Positions 1-7,354 are shown, counted from the first letter of the stretch. The stretch: DNA of 13,197 nucleotides from an uncultured Akkermansia sp. (GCA_904501975.1 CAJGCZ010000047.1:1-13197), one strand, 5' to 3'. Translations and numbers: made by a program. Notes: generated by a model not told the origin, from the sequence alone.

Positions 1-262
1 AACGGGCATTCTTCACCACGGCGCATGCCGTTCTTCACCATCTGCCGCAGGCAGATTCTTCACCATGCGCAACGGGCATTCTTCACCACAGCGCATGCCG
101 TTCTTCTCCTCCCCCGTACCACGCACCGCAGGTGCGTTCTTCACCACAGCGCCAGCTGTTCTTCACCATCTGCCGCAGGCAGATTCTTCACCATGCCCAA
201 CGGGCATTCTTCACCACGGCGCATGCCGTTCTTCACCATCTGCCGCAGGTGCGTTCTTCACT
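1..262. repeat. Left hairpin array with TTCTTCACC linkers
   Basis: The 9-base linker TTCTTCACC starts at 9, 31, 56, 79, a degenerate copy at 101, then 137, 159, 184, 207, 229 and 254. The steps of 22, 25, 23 and 22 are repeated in both halves. Between linkers lie small palindromes: CGGC-GCAT-GCCG, TCTGCC-GCA-GGCAGA, TGCCC-AAC-GGGCA, CGCACC-GCA-GGTGCG. A spacer at 110-120 (cccccgtacc) begins the second half. Some units are hybrids with mismatched arms (88-100 and 239-253). The innermost linker supplies the stop codon of the four-helix gene. It continues beyond the left edge of the window. No coding role is seen. Confidence 0.9.
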
Positions 263-602
263 TTTCGCCCTCTTTCGCAGTATTAAGAGACTTAATCAGC
301 ATGTACCGAAGGCGTGAACAAAGATTTTCAATAGGTTTTGCTGTTTCCTCTGTAATGGTTTGAGTTCTCGTTAACAGCTCCAACCAATAATATGTTTCAT
401 GACATTCCTTTAGTGCAATCTGCAGTTTGCATATAAACTCAGCCTTACTATAGCCATATTGAGCTTCGCAAATATTGGCTCCAATGCTACAGGCTGAACG
501 CAAAATCTGATTCTTGATGTGAGCTCTGCCATGAATATCGTCACACATACGTACGACATACACCGCAAATTCCATACTTAATTCAGATAATGCATTTTTC
601 AT
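258..602 (-). CDS. Four-helix bundle protein (S23 / 23S rRNA intervening-sequence family)
   Basis: This encodes a 114-residue helical protein. The family hallmarks are visible: QILRSACSIGANICEA at about residues 32-47 and FICKLQIALKECHETYYWL at about 56-74, with length typical of the family. Members are known inside 23S rRNA intervening sequences, as stand-alone genes, and as the Avd accessory protein of diversity-generating retroelements; they are thought to bind nucleic acid. The exact role here is unknown. No 23S rRNA or reverse transcriptase is in the window. The ATG at 602 lies 6 nt after a good -10 box, so the mRNA is probably leaderless. The last codons (GEK and TGA) are contributed by the edge of the left hairpin array, and an opposite-facing array lies just upstream, so the gene sits within an inverted repeat frame. 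Confidence 0.88.
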   Translation of the reverse strand: MKNALSELSMEFAVYVVRMCDDIHGRAHIKNQILRSACSIGANICEAQYGYSKAEFICKLQIALKECHETYYWLELLTRTQTITEETAKPIENLCSRLRYMLIKSLNTAKEGEK

Positions 603-608
603 ACTCGA

Positions 609-637
609 AATATAGCATCCGCATTGTGAGGAATCAA
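609..637 (-). promoter_or_regulatory. Sigma70-type promoter of the four-helix gene
   Basis: On the minus strand TTGATT (637-632) is followed after 17 nt by TATATT (614-609). The start codon begins 6 nt further, at 602, so transcription should start at or next to the ATG. No Shine-Dalgarno sequence fits between. Confidence 0.65.
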
Positions 638-654
638 GATTTTATCATGGAAAA

Positions 655-760
655 GGTGAAGAATCAGCCTGCGGCTGATGGTGAAGAACGGCTATCGCCG
701 TGGTGAAGAATGCGCCTGCGGCGCATCGTGAAGAACGCACCTAACGGTGCGTGGTACGGG
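655..760. repeat. Right hairpin array with GGTGAAGAA linkers
   Basis: Linkers at 655, 680, 702 and 727 (the last as CGTGAAGAA) separate palindromes TCAGCC-TGC-GGCTGA, CGGC-TATC-GCCG, TGCGCC-TGC-GGCGCA and CGCACC-TAAC-GGTGCG, followed by gtggtacgggg. It is the same family as the array at 1-262 but in opposite orientation, so the two frame the four-helix gene as an inverted pair. The inner edges also match: linker plus CTTTTCC here, linker plus TTTTCGC on the left. Confidence 0.88.
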
Positions 761-761
761 G

Positions 762-794
762 CGGCAAAAGAGGCCTGCCCCGAAGGACAGACCT
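762..794 (-). terminator. Intrinsic terminator of the giant surface-protein gene
   Basis: Read on the minus strand, a 10-bp stem (794-785 with 780-771, two G:U pairs) closes a TTCG tetraloop and is followed by CTTTTG. It lies about 130 nt after the stop codon at 923 and separates that transcription unit from the hairpin array and four-helix gene. Confidence 0.75.
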
Positions 795-842
795 CTGAAT
801 AGAATAGAATAATGAAATTATGTTTACCCATGACCCACACCG

Positions 843-860
843 GGGTTGCCGTGGCAACCC
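843..860 (-). other. 3'-UTR hairpin
   Basis: GGGTTGCC-GT-GGCAACCC forms a perfect 8-bp stem between the stop codon at 923 and the terminator at 762-794. No T-tract follows on either strand, so it is not itself a terminator. It may stabilise the long transcript's 3' end, which is inference. Confidence 0.5.
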
Positions 861-922
861 AAGTGCCGGCCTGAGAATGGTCAGCATCTATGGATTGGGC
901 GGGCCATAGCGCTGTGCGTGCC

Positions 923-3900
923 TTACTTGCGGCGGCGGCGGGCTGCAAGGGCAGCCAGAGCCAGCAAGCTGAGCGTAGCGGTGGTGGGCTCGGGGATAAC
1001 AGCGATACCCTTCACAACGACACCTTCTTCCGTGTCCTCAACGGTGATGTTCTTGATTTCACCGTCGGCGAAGGACAGCTCAGCTGCATCACCCAAGGTA
1101 ATGGTGAACTCTTTCTTGTTCTGCTCGAGCACATAGGCGAAGTGCTCCTCGAAGGCAGCCTCACCCTTAGCCAGCGTGAAGGAGAATTCCACCTCGGAAC
1201 CCCACTGCTGGAGCAGGCCGGTAGCAGCTGCGCCACTCATGACTACGCCGAATTCCTTAATCATGTCAACAGCAGATACGTTGCTGATGCCGTAACCTGT
1301 CAGGTCTGCCCCGTTGTAAATGAAGCCGGAGCAAGAATCCATAGCAGTAGCGGCGAACAACAGCGTGGCGTTGTCCATCACAAGGCTATTCATGGCGAGC
1401 TCACCGGCGTTGTACAGCGTAGCATCACTCAGAACCACCTCATCCAGAGACAAGCTGCCGAGGTTCTCCACGGTAGCGCCATCGTGTACGGAGATATCGT
1501 CTACGGTGAAGGAACCCTTGTTGTCGATGGTCGTGTCGGCGTAAATCACCATATCACCAAAGGTCATGGCGGAGGTGGAATCTACGCTGATATTGAGCTT
1601 CTTATCCGTGTAACCGGCGGCCTTGTCCTGAGCGCTACCAACGTAGGTCACATCGCTGTAGAAGGCAATGGAACCGCCCTCGCTGGCTGTAATGTTGGTC
1701 TTTACGTTGTTGACGGCATCATACTTGTTACCGTTTTTATCCGTACCGGAATCCAAGAGGTACGTTGTAGTCTTGGTGATACCATGGGACGGAGCAGACT
1801 CAATCTCGTTGTTGTGCACCAAGGTGGAGCCTTCGCCCTTAACATTGATGTTGACCGTTGTGCCGCCGTTGTAGTTCGTGACGAACTGAGAGGCGCTGCT
1901 CACAAAGTCAGAACCGGACTCAACATTCAGGTTGACGGTGTTGCCGCTCAAGCCCATGAGCACACGGTAGTTGTAATGCTTATCAGCACCGGTACATACG
2001 GACAAGGTGGAGTTTTCGGTCACATTAATGGTACCGCCACCAAGCCATGCGTTGTTGGAACCGCCGACGAACTCGGAGTTCTTGATGTTGAGCACGCTGT
2101 TGCTTGTGTTGGCGTTGTAACCCATGTGCAAGGTGGTACCCTCAGACAAGTCAACCGTGGAGTTGGTTACATTCATCACGGCGCCATCGGCACCATAACC
2201 AATACCCAGCTGAGAGTTGCTGCCCTTGATAGTCAGGCTGGAATCCGTTACGTTAACGGTACCATCTACCACCATAGCCTCGTCGTTGCTCAGGCCGGTG
2301 CCGCTCAGCGTGAGGCCGTGTACCGTTACATCCAACTTAGAGCCGCTGTTGACCACCACCTTCTGAGCATCCATACCGGCTGCTGTGCTGGCATAGGAAT
2401 CATTCAGCGTTACCGTGCCGTTTGCAGCATGAATAGACGTATCCGTTGCCGTTGTTCCGGTCAGGGTGATGTTGCCGGCAGAGGAATTAAGCTCTGAACC
2501 GGTAAGGACAGAACCCGTACCCACCGTAATATCGCCGGAGGCCTTAACTGTGCTGTTTTCTGTTACAATCTTACCGATTTCTACACCACCATTTCTGTTT
2601 TCGAAATAAGCACCGGTACCGGTAAGACTACCAACCTGCAGGTCACCTTCCGTTGTCGTATTGGTGAAGCGGAAGCGGTCGCCCTCCACGTTTTCGATTT
2701 GGGCAACACCACCGACATTGATTCCATCACCCTTCAGAGTACCATTTACCTTCAATACGCTCTCACCATTGACGGCGAATCGTGTACCTGCCACATTGTG
2801 AACAGATGCGGAATCGGTACCGATAATCAACTGAGAAGAACCATAATTGGTGGTATCGGAAACGCTGATGCTCTTTCCTGCTGCAGTAAGAGTACCCACT
2901 GTTACTGCAGCACCATGGCTTACGCTGAGCTGGTCGCCATTAAGCTCAAGCTCACCAATGTTGATGTCATTTACGCGGGCGCTCAGGTAGTCGTTAGCAA
3001 CCACCTTGTTAATGGTGGCGGTGCCGTCGATATAGGTCTGACCATTCAGCGTGACGGTATCAGCGGTAAAGGTTGCCTCCTTCTTCACCTGAAGGTTGCC
3101 ACCCACCAGTACCAAGTCATCCACCGTTGTTTCACCGGTGATGGAGCTCCATTCGTCGGTAGAAGCGGTAAGGTTAAGTGTATTGTTAGCGGTAACCCCG
3201 TTAAGGGCGATTACACCGTTAGAGGCAACGATATTCGTGTGGCTCAGGCTAGTGTTGGTCAGCGCAACATTGCCATTCACAGCAACAAGATTACTTTCAC
3301 CGGAACCGGAATTGCCGTTGATATTGCTATCCTTAAGATTAATATCTCCTACTGTTGCCGTCACATCACCACCGGAAATATAAACTTTACCTGTGGAGCT
3401 AATGCTGTTGGCGGTGATGGAAGAATTGCTACCAAAGGGGCCACCATAGATAGCAGAGCCTTCAGACAATACCAAATCACTTCCAACGGTCAACGAATTT
3501 GCATTGAAAGTAGATTCAAAACGCAGATTCACACCGTTACCATCGGTACCGGTCAAAGAATCAACAGCAACATTACTATTGGAGATGTTAAGTTTGCCAC
3601 CAACAACAATGCTACCACCGTCGATAGTCGTTTTGCCAGAGATATCGATATTGCCGGTTGTAGAAGTCAGAGAAGAATCAACAAGAGTAGCACCCTTAAG
3701 AGTCACATTACCCTCGCTGGAATTGACCTGAGTGTAGGTAAGATTCGTACCCGTAGAAAGGGAGATATCGCCGGAGGCCTTAACCTCGCCAGCTTCAGTT
3801 ACCAACTTACCGATGGTGATGTCGCCCTTAAAATTATGAAGAACAGCCTGGTAACCTTCAATGCTATCCACCTTCACGTCGTGCTCTTCACTGGTGTTGG

Positions 3901-6433
3901 TGTAGCGGAAGTAATCGCCCTTAACCTTATCGAAGTCGGCGGCACCGGCTACGGAGATACGATCGCCTTGAAGCGTACCGTTGACTACCAATTGAGAGCC
4001 ATCGGTTGCGGACAATCTGAAATTGTTCACCTCGTGAACATCCGTAGAGTCATTACCCACTACCACCTTGGTGTCGGCACCGGAAATCGTCAAACCAAAC
4101 AGGTCATTGGATGCGGTCAGCTTGCCGACCTCCACGTTAGCACCATTCGATACTACGAAAGCAGCGCCGTCAACATTCAACTCACCAACGTTGACGCCGT
4201 TGACTCGTACATAGGTATCCTCGGTGGCTGTCAACTTGTTGGCAGTTGTTTGACCATCGAAATAGGTAACAGCATTCACGGTGATTGTATCAGCCGTTAA
4301 TGTGGCATCTTTCTTTACCTGATATTTGCCGTCTTCCAGCACCAAGTCATCCAGTGTTGTTGCACCGGTAATGGTGCTCCAGCCGTTGGTGGAAGCGGAG
4401 AGATTGAGAGTACCGCTTCCCTTAACACCATCAAGAGCAATCATGCCGTTGGTGGCAACAAGATTTGCCCCATTCAAGGTGGAATTGCTGATTACAACAT
4501 TGCCGTTCTCGGCTGTGAGGGTAGACTTGCCGTTACCCCAATCTTTACTCCAATCTACACGACTATCCGTAAGTACAAGATTACCCTCCGTTGCAGTCAA
4601 ATCACCGGAGTGAATAGTTACTCCCGTACCGGTAATACTATCAGCCTTGACAACGGTCTCTTTGTTCATCATACCGCCGTTAATTTCTGAACCTTCGACT
4701 AACACAAGGTCATTGTTAACAGTCAAGTATGTTTTATTGAAAGAGGTAGCAATATTAAGCTTCACGCCTGCACCATCAGCACCGGTCAAAGAATCTACTG
4801 TTACATTGCTGTTGGTAAGATTCAGGGTACCGCCAACAACCATGCTACCGCCATTCACTGTAGATTTGTCTGAGATGGAAACATTGCCGGTAACATCAAG
4901 GTCGGCGTTCTCCATGGTCGTACCCTTGAAGCTTGCATTACCGCCCACCGTCATGGGAGCAGAAGTATTGGTAATGGTGGAGCCTGCGGTGGTGGTCAGG
5001 TTGCCATAAATCTCAACCTTGCTGTTGTTAGCATTGAGCTGTACCCCGTGGTCGTCGTCAATGTTGCCGAAAATGTGGGAACCCTCAACGCTCACACTCT
5101 TGAATTCGGAGTTCAGCGTATAGTCGGATTCCTTTGTACCAAGAGCAAGCTCGCTATTTTTAATCTCTACAGCGTTGAAGTCCTTAATCTGATCCCAGGT
5201 AACACCCAAACCGCCGCTGTTCTGAATGGTAAGAAGACGCTCACCGCCCTCCACCGTAGCACCATTAATACCACCACCGGAAATAACACCGGTCACCTTA
5301 GCTTGGGTACCATCGATAACTACATGGGTATTACCCTTAACGATATCACCATTACCGGCAGCATATACGTTACCGTCAATCGTACCACCGCTGAGGACTA
5401 CTTTTGTATCGCCCTTCACCGTGGGAGCCGGAGCATCTGTATAAGAAGCATACTTGGTGCGGCCATCATCAATGTCGCCACCGGCATAGACGTTACCGGT
5501 AATATCGCCACCGCTAATGGTTACAAGCGTGGAACCTCCGATTTCGGAATAAATGTTGCTGCTACCGGCAACAATGTTACCCTTAATAGTACCACCGTTG
5601 ATGTCAACAGTAACATTACCGTCTACAGAGTGACCGGAACCACCGGCACCCATGATAGCTGTTTCCTTACCGGCATATCCAGCATCAATGACACCGCCGT
5701 TAACAGCAATATTCACATCACCGCTGATAGCCCAAGGCTTATCAGCCATCAAAGCATCATACTTCTTAGTACCATTTGCCTTGTCGTAAGTCTGGGCATC
5801 CTTCAAGACGTCGTAGATATAATCAGCCTGCTTGCCGCTGTGACCGGCACGAATCTGACCTACCGTACCACCATTAACGGTAATGTTTAAATCGGCAGGA
5901 TTGGAAGAATCTTTGTAAGCATAGTAGCGTGTACCGCCATCGCTCTTTACTACAGAGTTTTTAATATGCTCCAAGTTACCGGAAGTAACGCCTTGGTCAT
6001 ACACAATGCCGCCGTACAGATATTGAATGGTACCACTGTTGACCGTTACGCTCTTATCACCTACAACGGAGTTAACGGGGCAACCTTCAACGGCAAGATA
6101 TTTGATTTGGGGGCCTTCAGAATCCTTAGAGCCTACAACCATGTTAAGACTGCTGTAAATGCCTTCCGGATCACCCGTTGCAACGGTGGTTTCCTTGCCA
6201 TTCTCCACATGTGCAGCACCTGCGATGGTACCAGGTCTTCCATTGATGTACATTTCAGTTTGGGTATAATTGCCATCACCGATGGTGACCGTCAAATCAC
6301 CATGGGTGGCACCTTCTACAGCAGTGCCGGTAAGGGTACGGTCAATACCAGCAACGGTACCGACTTCGGCCACTGCATAGCTCATCGAGCACAGTACGGC
6401 TGTGAGCAATGCGACAGGTAAATGTAATTTCAT
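923..6433 (-). CDS. Giant secreted beta-helix-like protein with PEP-CTERM anchor
   Basis: An 1836-residue exported protein. Residues 1-22 (MKLHLPVALLTAVLCSMSYA) form a signal peptide. The body is rich in Gly, Thr, Ser, Asn, Val and Asp with short beta-strand repeats. At about residues 230-390 several units follow the pattern V-x-I-x-G-G-x-I-x-G-N-V-x-A-G, as in autotransporter-type beta-helices. Residues near 517-1338 contain two tandem 411-residue copies. The C-terminus has IPEP, a hydrophobic stretch and RRRRK, the PEP-CTERM sorting signal, recognised by exosortase in many Gram-negatives and common in Akkermansia. No autotransporter beta-barrel is present, so anchoring rather than self-translocation is implied. 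An adhesin or mucus-binding role is inference. The ATG at 6433 has an A/T-rich leader without Shine-Dalgarno. The upstream region holds a possible invertible switch. Confidence 0.9.
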   Translation of the reverse strand: MKLHLPVALLTAVLCSMSYAVAEVGTVAGIDRTLTGTAVEGATHGDLTVTIGDGNYTQTEMYINGRPGTIAGAAHVENGKETTVATGDPEGIYSSLNMVVGSKDSEGPQIKYLAVEGCPVNSVVGDKSVTVNSGTIQYLYGGIVYDQGVTSGNLEHIKNSVVKSDGGTRYYAYKDSSNPADLNITVNGGTVGQIRAGHSGKQADYIYDVLKDAQTYDKANGTKKYDALMADKPWAISGDVNIAVNGGVIDAGYAGKETAIMGAGGSGHSVDGNVTVDINGGTIKGNIVAGSSNIYSEIGGSTLVTISGGDITGNVYAGGDIDDGRTKYASYTDAPAPTVKGDTKVVLSGGTIDGNVYAAGNGDIVKGNTHVVIDGTQAKVTGVISGGGINGATVEGGERLLTIQNSGGLGVTWDQIKDFNAVEIKNSELALGTKESDYTLNSEFKSVSVEGSHIFGNIDDDHGVQLNANNSKVEIYGNLTTTAGSTITNTSAPMTVGGNASFKGTTMENADLDVTGNVSISDKSTVNGGSMVVGGTLNLTNSNVTVDSLTGADGAGVKLNIATSFNKTYLTVNNDLVLVEGSEINGGMMNKETVVKADSITGTGVTIHSGDLTATEGNLVLTDSRVDWSKDWGNGKSTLTAENGNVVISNSTLNGANLVATNGMIALDGVKGSGTLNLSASTNGWSTITGATTLDDLVLEDGKYQVKKDATLTADTITVNAVTYFDGQTTANKLTATEDTYVRVNGVNVGELNVDGAAFVVSNGANVEVGKLTASNDLFGLTISGADTKVVVGNDSTDVHEVNNFRLSATDGSQLVVNGTLQGDRISVAGAADFDKVKGDYFRYTNTSEEHDVKVDSIEGYQAVLHNFKGDITIGKLVTEAGEVKASGDISLSTGTNLTYTQVNSSEGNVTLKGATLVDSSLTSTTGNIDISGKTTIDGGSIVVGGKLNISNSNVAVDSLTGTDGNGVNLRFESTFNANSLTVGSDLVLSEGSAIYGGPFGSNSSITANSISSTGKVYISGGDVTATVGDINLKDSNINGNSGSGESNLVAVNGNVALTNTSLSHTNIVASNGVIALNGVTANNTLNLTASTDEWSSITGETTVDDLVLVGGNLQVKKEATFTADTVTLNGQTYIDGTATINKVVANDYLSARVNDINIGELELNGDQLSVSHGAAVTVGTLTAAGKSISVSDTTNYGSSQLIIGTDSASVHNVAGTRFAVNGESVLKVNGTLKGDGINVGGVAQIENVEGDRFRFTNTTTEGDLQVGSLTGTGAYFENRNGGVEIGKIVTENSTVKASGDITVGTGSVLTGSELNSSAGNITLTGTTATDTSIHAANGTVTLNDSYASTAAGMDAQKVVVNSGSKLDVTVHGLTLSGTGLSNDEAMVVDGTVNVTDSSLTIKGSNSQLGIGYGADGAVMNVTNSTVDLSEGTTLHMGYNANTSNSVLNIKNSEFVGGSNNAWLGGGTINVTENSTLSVCTGADKHYNYRVLMGLSGNTVNLNVESGSDFVSSASQFVTNYNGGTTVNINVKGEGSTLVHNNEIESAPSHGITKTTTYLLDSGTDKNGNKYDAVNNVKTNITASEGGSIAFYSDVTYVGSAQDKAAGYTDKKLNISVDSTSAMTFGDMVIYADTTIDNKGSFTVDDISVHDGATVENLGSLSLDEVVLSDATLYNAGELAMNSLVMDNATLLFAATAMDSCSGFIYNGADLTGYGISNVSAVDMIKEFGVVMSGAAATGLLQQWGSEVEFSFTLAKGEAAFEEHFAYVLEQNKKEFTITLGDAAELSFADGEIKNITVEDTEEGVVVKGIAVIPEPTTATLSLLALAALAARRRRK
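2418..4883 (-). repeat. Tandem 411-residue internal duplication
   Basis: Copy 1 spans about 4883-3651 and copy 2 about 3650-2418. Matching segments are exactly 1233 nt apart at two places I aligned, for example DSLTGADG near 4780 and DSLTGTDG near 3547. By eye about 60% of residues agree in the first 70. Both copies run in the same order: VVGG and NSNV, then TSFN/STFN, LVLxEGS, SITG/SISS, the NGVIAL/NGMIAL strand, VKKxAT, SVHNV/DVHEV, RYTNT/RFTNT and VKASGDI. After copy 2 only the first few residues resemble a third start. Confidence 0.85.
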
Positions 6434-6507
6434 ATGTTATTTATTGATTGTTATTTCTATCCATTCATACGGGTAGTATCTGCCCCCATGAACGCGAGAG
6501 CGAGTAT

Positions 6508-6531
6508 ATCTCTTTTTTAGAGAGATAACAA
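6508..6531 (+). repeat. Inverted repeat, left arm
   Basis: A 24-base arm beginning ATCTCTTTTTTAGAGAG, exactly complementary to 6648-6671. Identity stops abruptly at both ends, as expected of a recombination site and not of a decayed duplication. Confidence 0.95.
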
Positions 6532-6533
6532 AG

Positions 6534-6561
6534 TTCACTTTAACTGTGAAAGAGTTATAAA
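6534..6561 (+). promoter_or_regulatory. Promoter-like pair inside the invertible segment, facing away from the giant gene
   Basis: TTCACT (6534-6539) and TATAAA (6556-6561) are 16 nt apart on the plus strand. In this arrangement it would transcribe rightward, away from the minus-strand gene; after inversion it would face the gene. A competing minus-strand TTGACA at 6575-6570 lacks a good -10 at normal spacing. Which one is used cannot be settled by eye. Confidence 0.35.
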
Positions 6562-6613
6562 AAACCGTATGTCAATTTTCCACCCAAATCCCACCATAAC
6601 AATGTGATAATAC

Positions 6614-6630
6614 ATGTTGATTATCAACAT
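6614..6630. promoter_or_regulatory. Perfect palindrome, possible operator
   Basis: ATGTTGAT-T-ATCAACAT has 8-bp arms with one central base, inside the 116-bp segment. It resembles a binding site for a dimeric regulator. There is no T-tract or GC stem, so it is not a terminator. The binding protein is unknown. Confidence 0.5.
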
Positions 6631-6647
6631 TTTTCTGAATTTTTAGC

Positions 6648-6671
6648 TTGTTATCTCTCTAAAAAAGAGAT
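6648..6671 (-). repeat. Inverted repeat, right arm
   Basis: Reverse complement of 6508-6531 over all 24 bases. Flanking bases (gc on the left, gaca on the right) do not continue the match. Confidence 0.95.
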
Positions 6672-6739
6672 GACAGGGGAGGGTTGAATTTTGATGTTAG
6701 ATTTTTGATTAGCTCTGTTAAAGTTTTTAGTTGATAGCC

Positions 6740-6761
6740 CCCACAAATAGCAATTTGTGGG
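6740..6761. repeat. Isolated 9-bp hairpin
   Basis: CCCACAAAT-AGCA-ATTTGTGGG is a perfect 9-bp dyad at the edge of the repeat mosaic. Neither strand has a T-run after it. It may mark the outer end of the repeat that follows. Confidence 0.6.
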
Positions 6762-6773
6762 ACGCCTTAATGT

Positions 6774-7090
6774 GAGCGCAGCGAACGGACTTCGTGAGCC
6801 CGGGGCGATAGCTCAGTAGCCCGACGCGTTAGCGTCGGGTTTTGGGTAAAAACAGTATTGGAGCCCCGTTGAGGGGCGGCAGAGAACGAGTGAACGGTAT
6901 TGTCTTTTGCCACCGAATATGAGTATACATAAAACTTTGTTTTTCAATGAAGCCCACACACCAAGCAACAGCTTTCTGCCGCCCCTCGCCGGGGCTCCAA
7001 TCGTTCTCCATCGGGATACCCGGCGCTGACGCACCGGGCTACTAGGCTACCGCCCCCATACGGGGGCTCAGAATTCGGCTCGCTGCGCTC
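6774..7090. repeat. Inverted pair of structured repeats (about 110-bp arms)
   Basis: The plus strand from 6774 to about 6883 and the minus strand from 7090 to about 6975 carry the same ordered blocks: GAGCGCAGCGA, TGAGCCC, TAGCCCG, a CCCG-rich hairpin and ATTGGAGCCCCG followed by GAGGGGCGGCAGA. The last block matches over 27 bases with 2 differences (6857-6883, 6975-7001). The inner hairpin is CCCGACGC-GTTA-GCGTCGGG on one arm and CCCGGTGC-GTCA-GCGCCGGG on the other, so the stem is kept while bases change. A 91-bp spacer separates the arms. It looks like a REP/MITE-type element. No gene is supported in the stretch 6434-7354, which holds only the switch and repeats. Confidence 0.75.
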
Positions 7091-7106
7091 GCGGTATTTG
7101 GGGGAA

Positions 7107-7225
7107 GGAACGGCTTTCGCCGTGGTGAAGAATGCCCGTTGGGCATGGTGAAGAATCTGCCTGCGGCAGATGGTGAAGAACAGCTTGCGCTGTAGTGAAG
7201 AACGCACCTGCGGTGCGTAGTACGG
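7107..7225. repeat. Third hairpin array with GGTGAAGAA linkers
   Basis: Linkers at 7124, 7147, 7172 and 7194 (the last AGTGAAGAA) separate CGGC-TTTC-GCCG, TGCCC-GTT-GGGCA, TCTGCC-TGC-GGCAGA, CAGC-TTGC-GCTG and CGCACC-TGC-GGTGCG, followed by tagtacggagggg. This is the same order of five stems as at 121-229 read on the other strand, so it is a copied composite element. Confidence 0.9.
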
Positions 7226-7316
7226 AGGGGCCGGCAAACTCACATTTATCGACAGAAAAGTTTAATAACGCTTTTGGATTTTGATTTCAGATTTGGAAGA
7301 ACGATGGGGATTTAGC

Positions 7317-7345
7317 TTGCAGAAAGCGAGGGGGTGGTGTAAGAT
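7317..7345 (+). promoter_or_regulatory. Sigma70-type promoter of the MauE-like gene
   Basis: TTGCAG (7317-7322), 17 nt, TAAGAT (7340-7345). The ATG begins 9 nt after the -10 box, so the leader would be only a few nucleotides. Confidence 0.6.
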
Positions 7346-7354
7346 ACGGGCGCA

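Larger units (their letters stand above)
6508..6671. promoter_or_regulatory. Candidate invertible promoter (inverton) of the giant surface-protein gene
   Basis: Two perfect 24-bp inverted repeats (6508-6531 and 6648-6671) bracket 116 bp, starting 75 bp upstream of the ATG at 6433. Each arm contains a smaller dyad, ATCTCT and AGAGAT around a T/A run. Inverted repeats of this size, spacing and position in front of surface-protein genes are the hallmark of phase-variable promoters in gut bacteria such as Bacteroides. The segment is A/T-rich and holds promoter-like and operator-like sequence. No invertase gene is in the window, so an enzyme encoded elsewhere would have to act. Alternative: a paired hairpin in the 5' leader of the mRNA. 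Inversion itself is inferred, not seen. Confidence 0.65.

Noticed and set aside
1..262. CRISPR array
   Set aside because: The direct repeat is only 9 bases, the intervening sequences are palindromic and recur between arrays, and no cas gene is present.
25..363. Open frames running through the left hairpin array
   Set aside because: They consist of translated TTCTTCACC linkers and end inside the antisense of the four-helix gene. Several frames stay open only because of the repeat.
890..2497. Long plus-strand open frame of 535 codons opposite the giant gene
   Set aside because: It is antisense to a gene with clear signal peptide and anchor; the Gly/Thr/Val/Asn/Asp codons of that gene read backwards without stops. 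It shows no domain or start signal. The same holds for the plus frames at 2699-4300 and 5048-5890.
6694..6722. Possible minus-strand promoter TTTAAC, 17 nt, TAACAT outside the invertible segment
   Set aside because: Both boxes are weak. It is kept only as an alternative that would make the inverted repeats part of the mRNA leader.
6813..7243. Minus-strand frames of 60-99 codons in the repeat mosaic
   Set aside because: They read through inverted structured repeats and the third hairpin array, with no promoter, ribosome site or domain.
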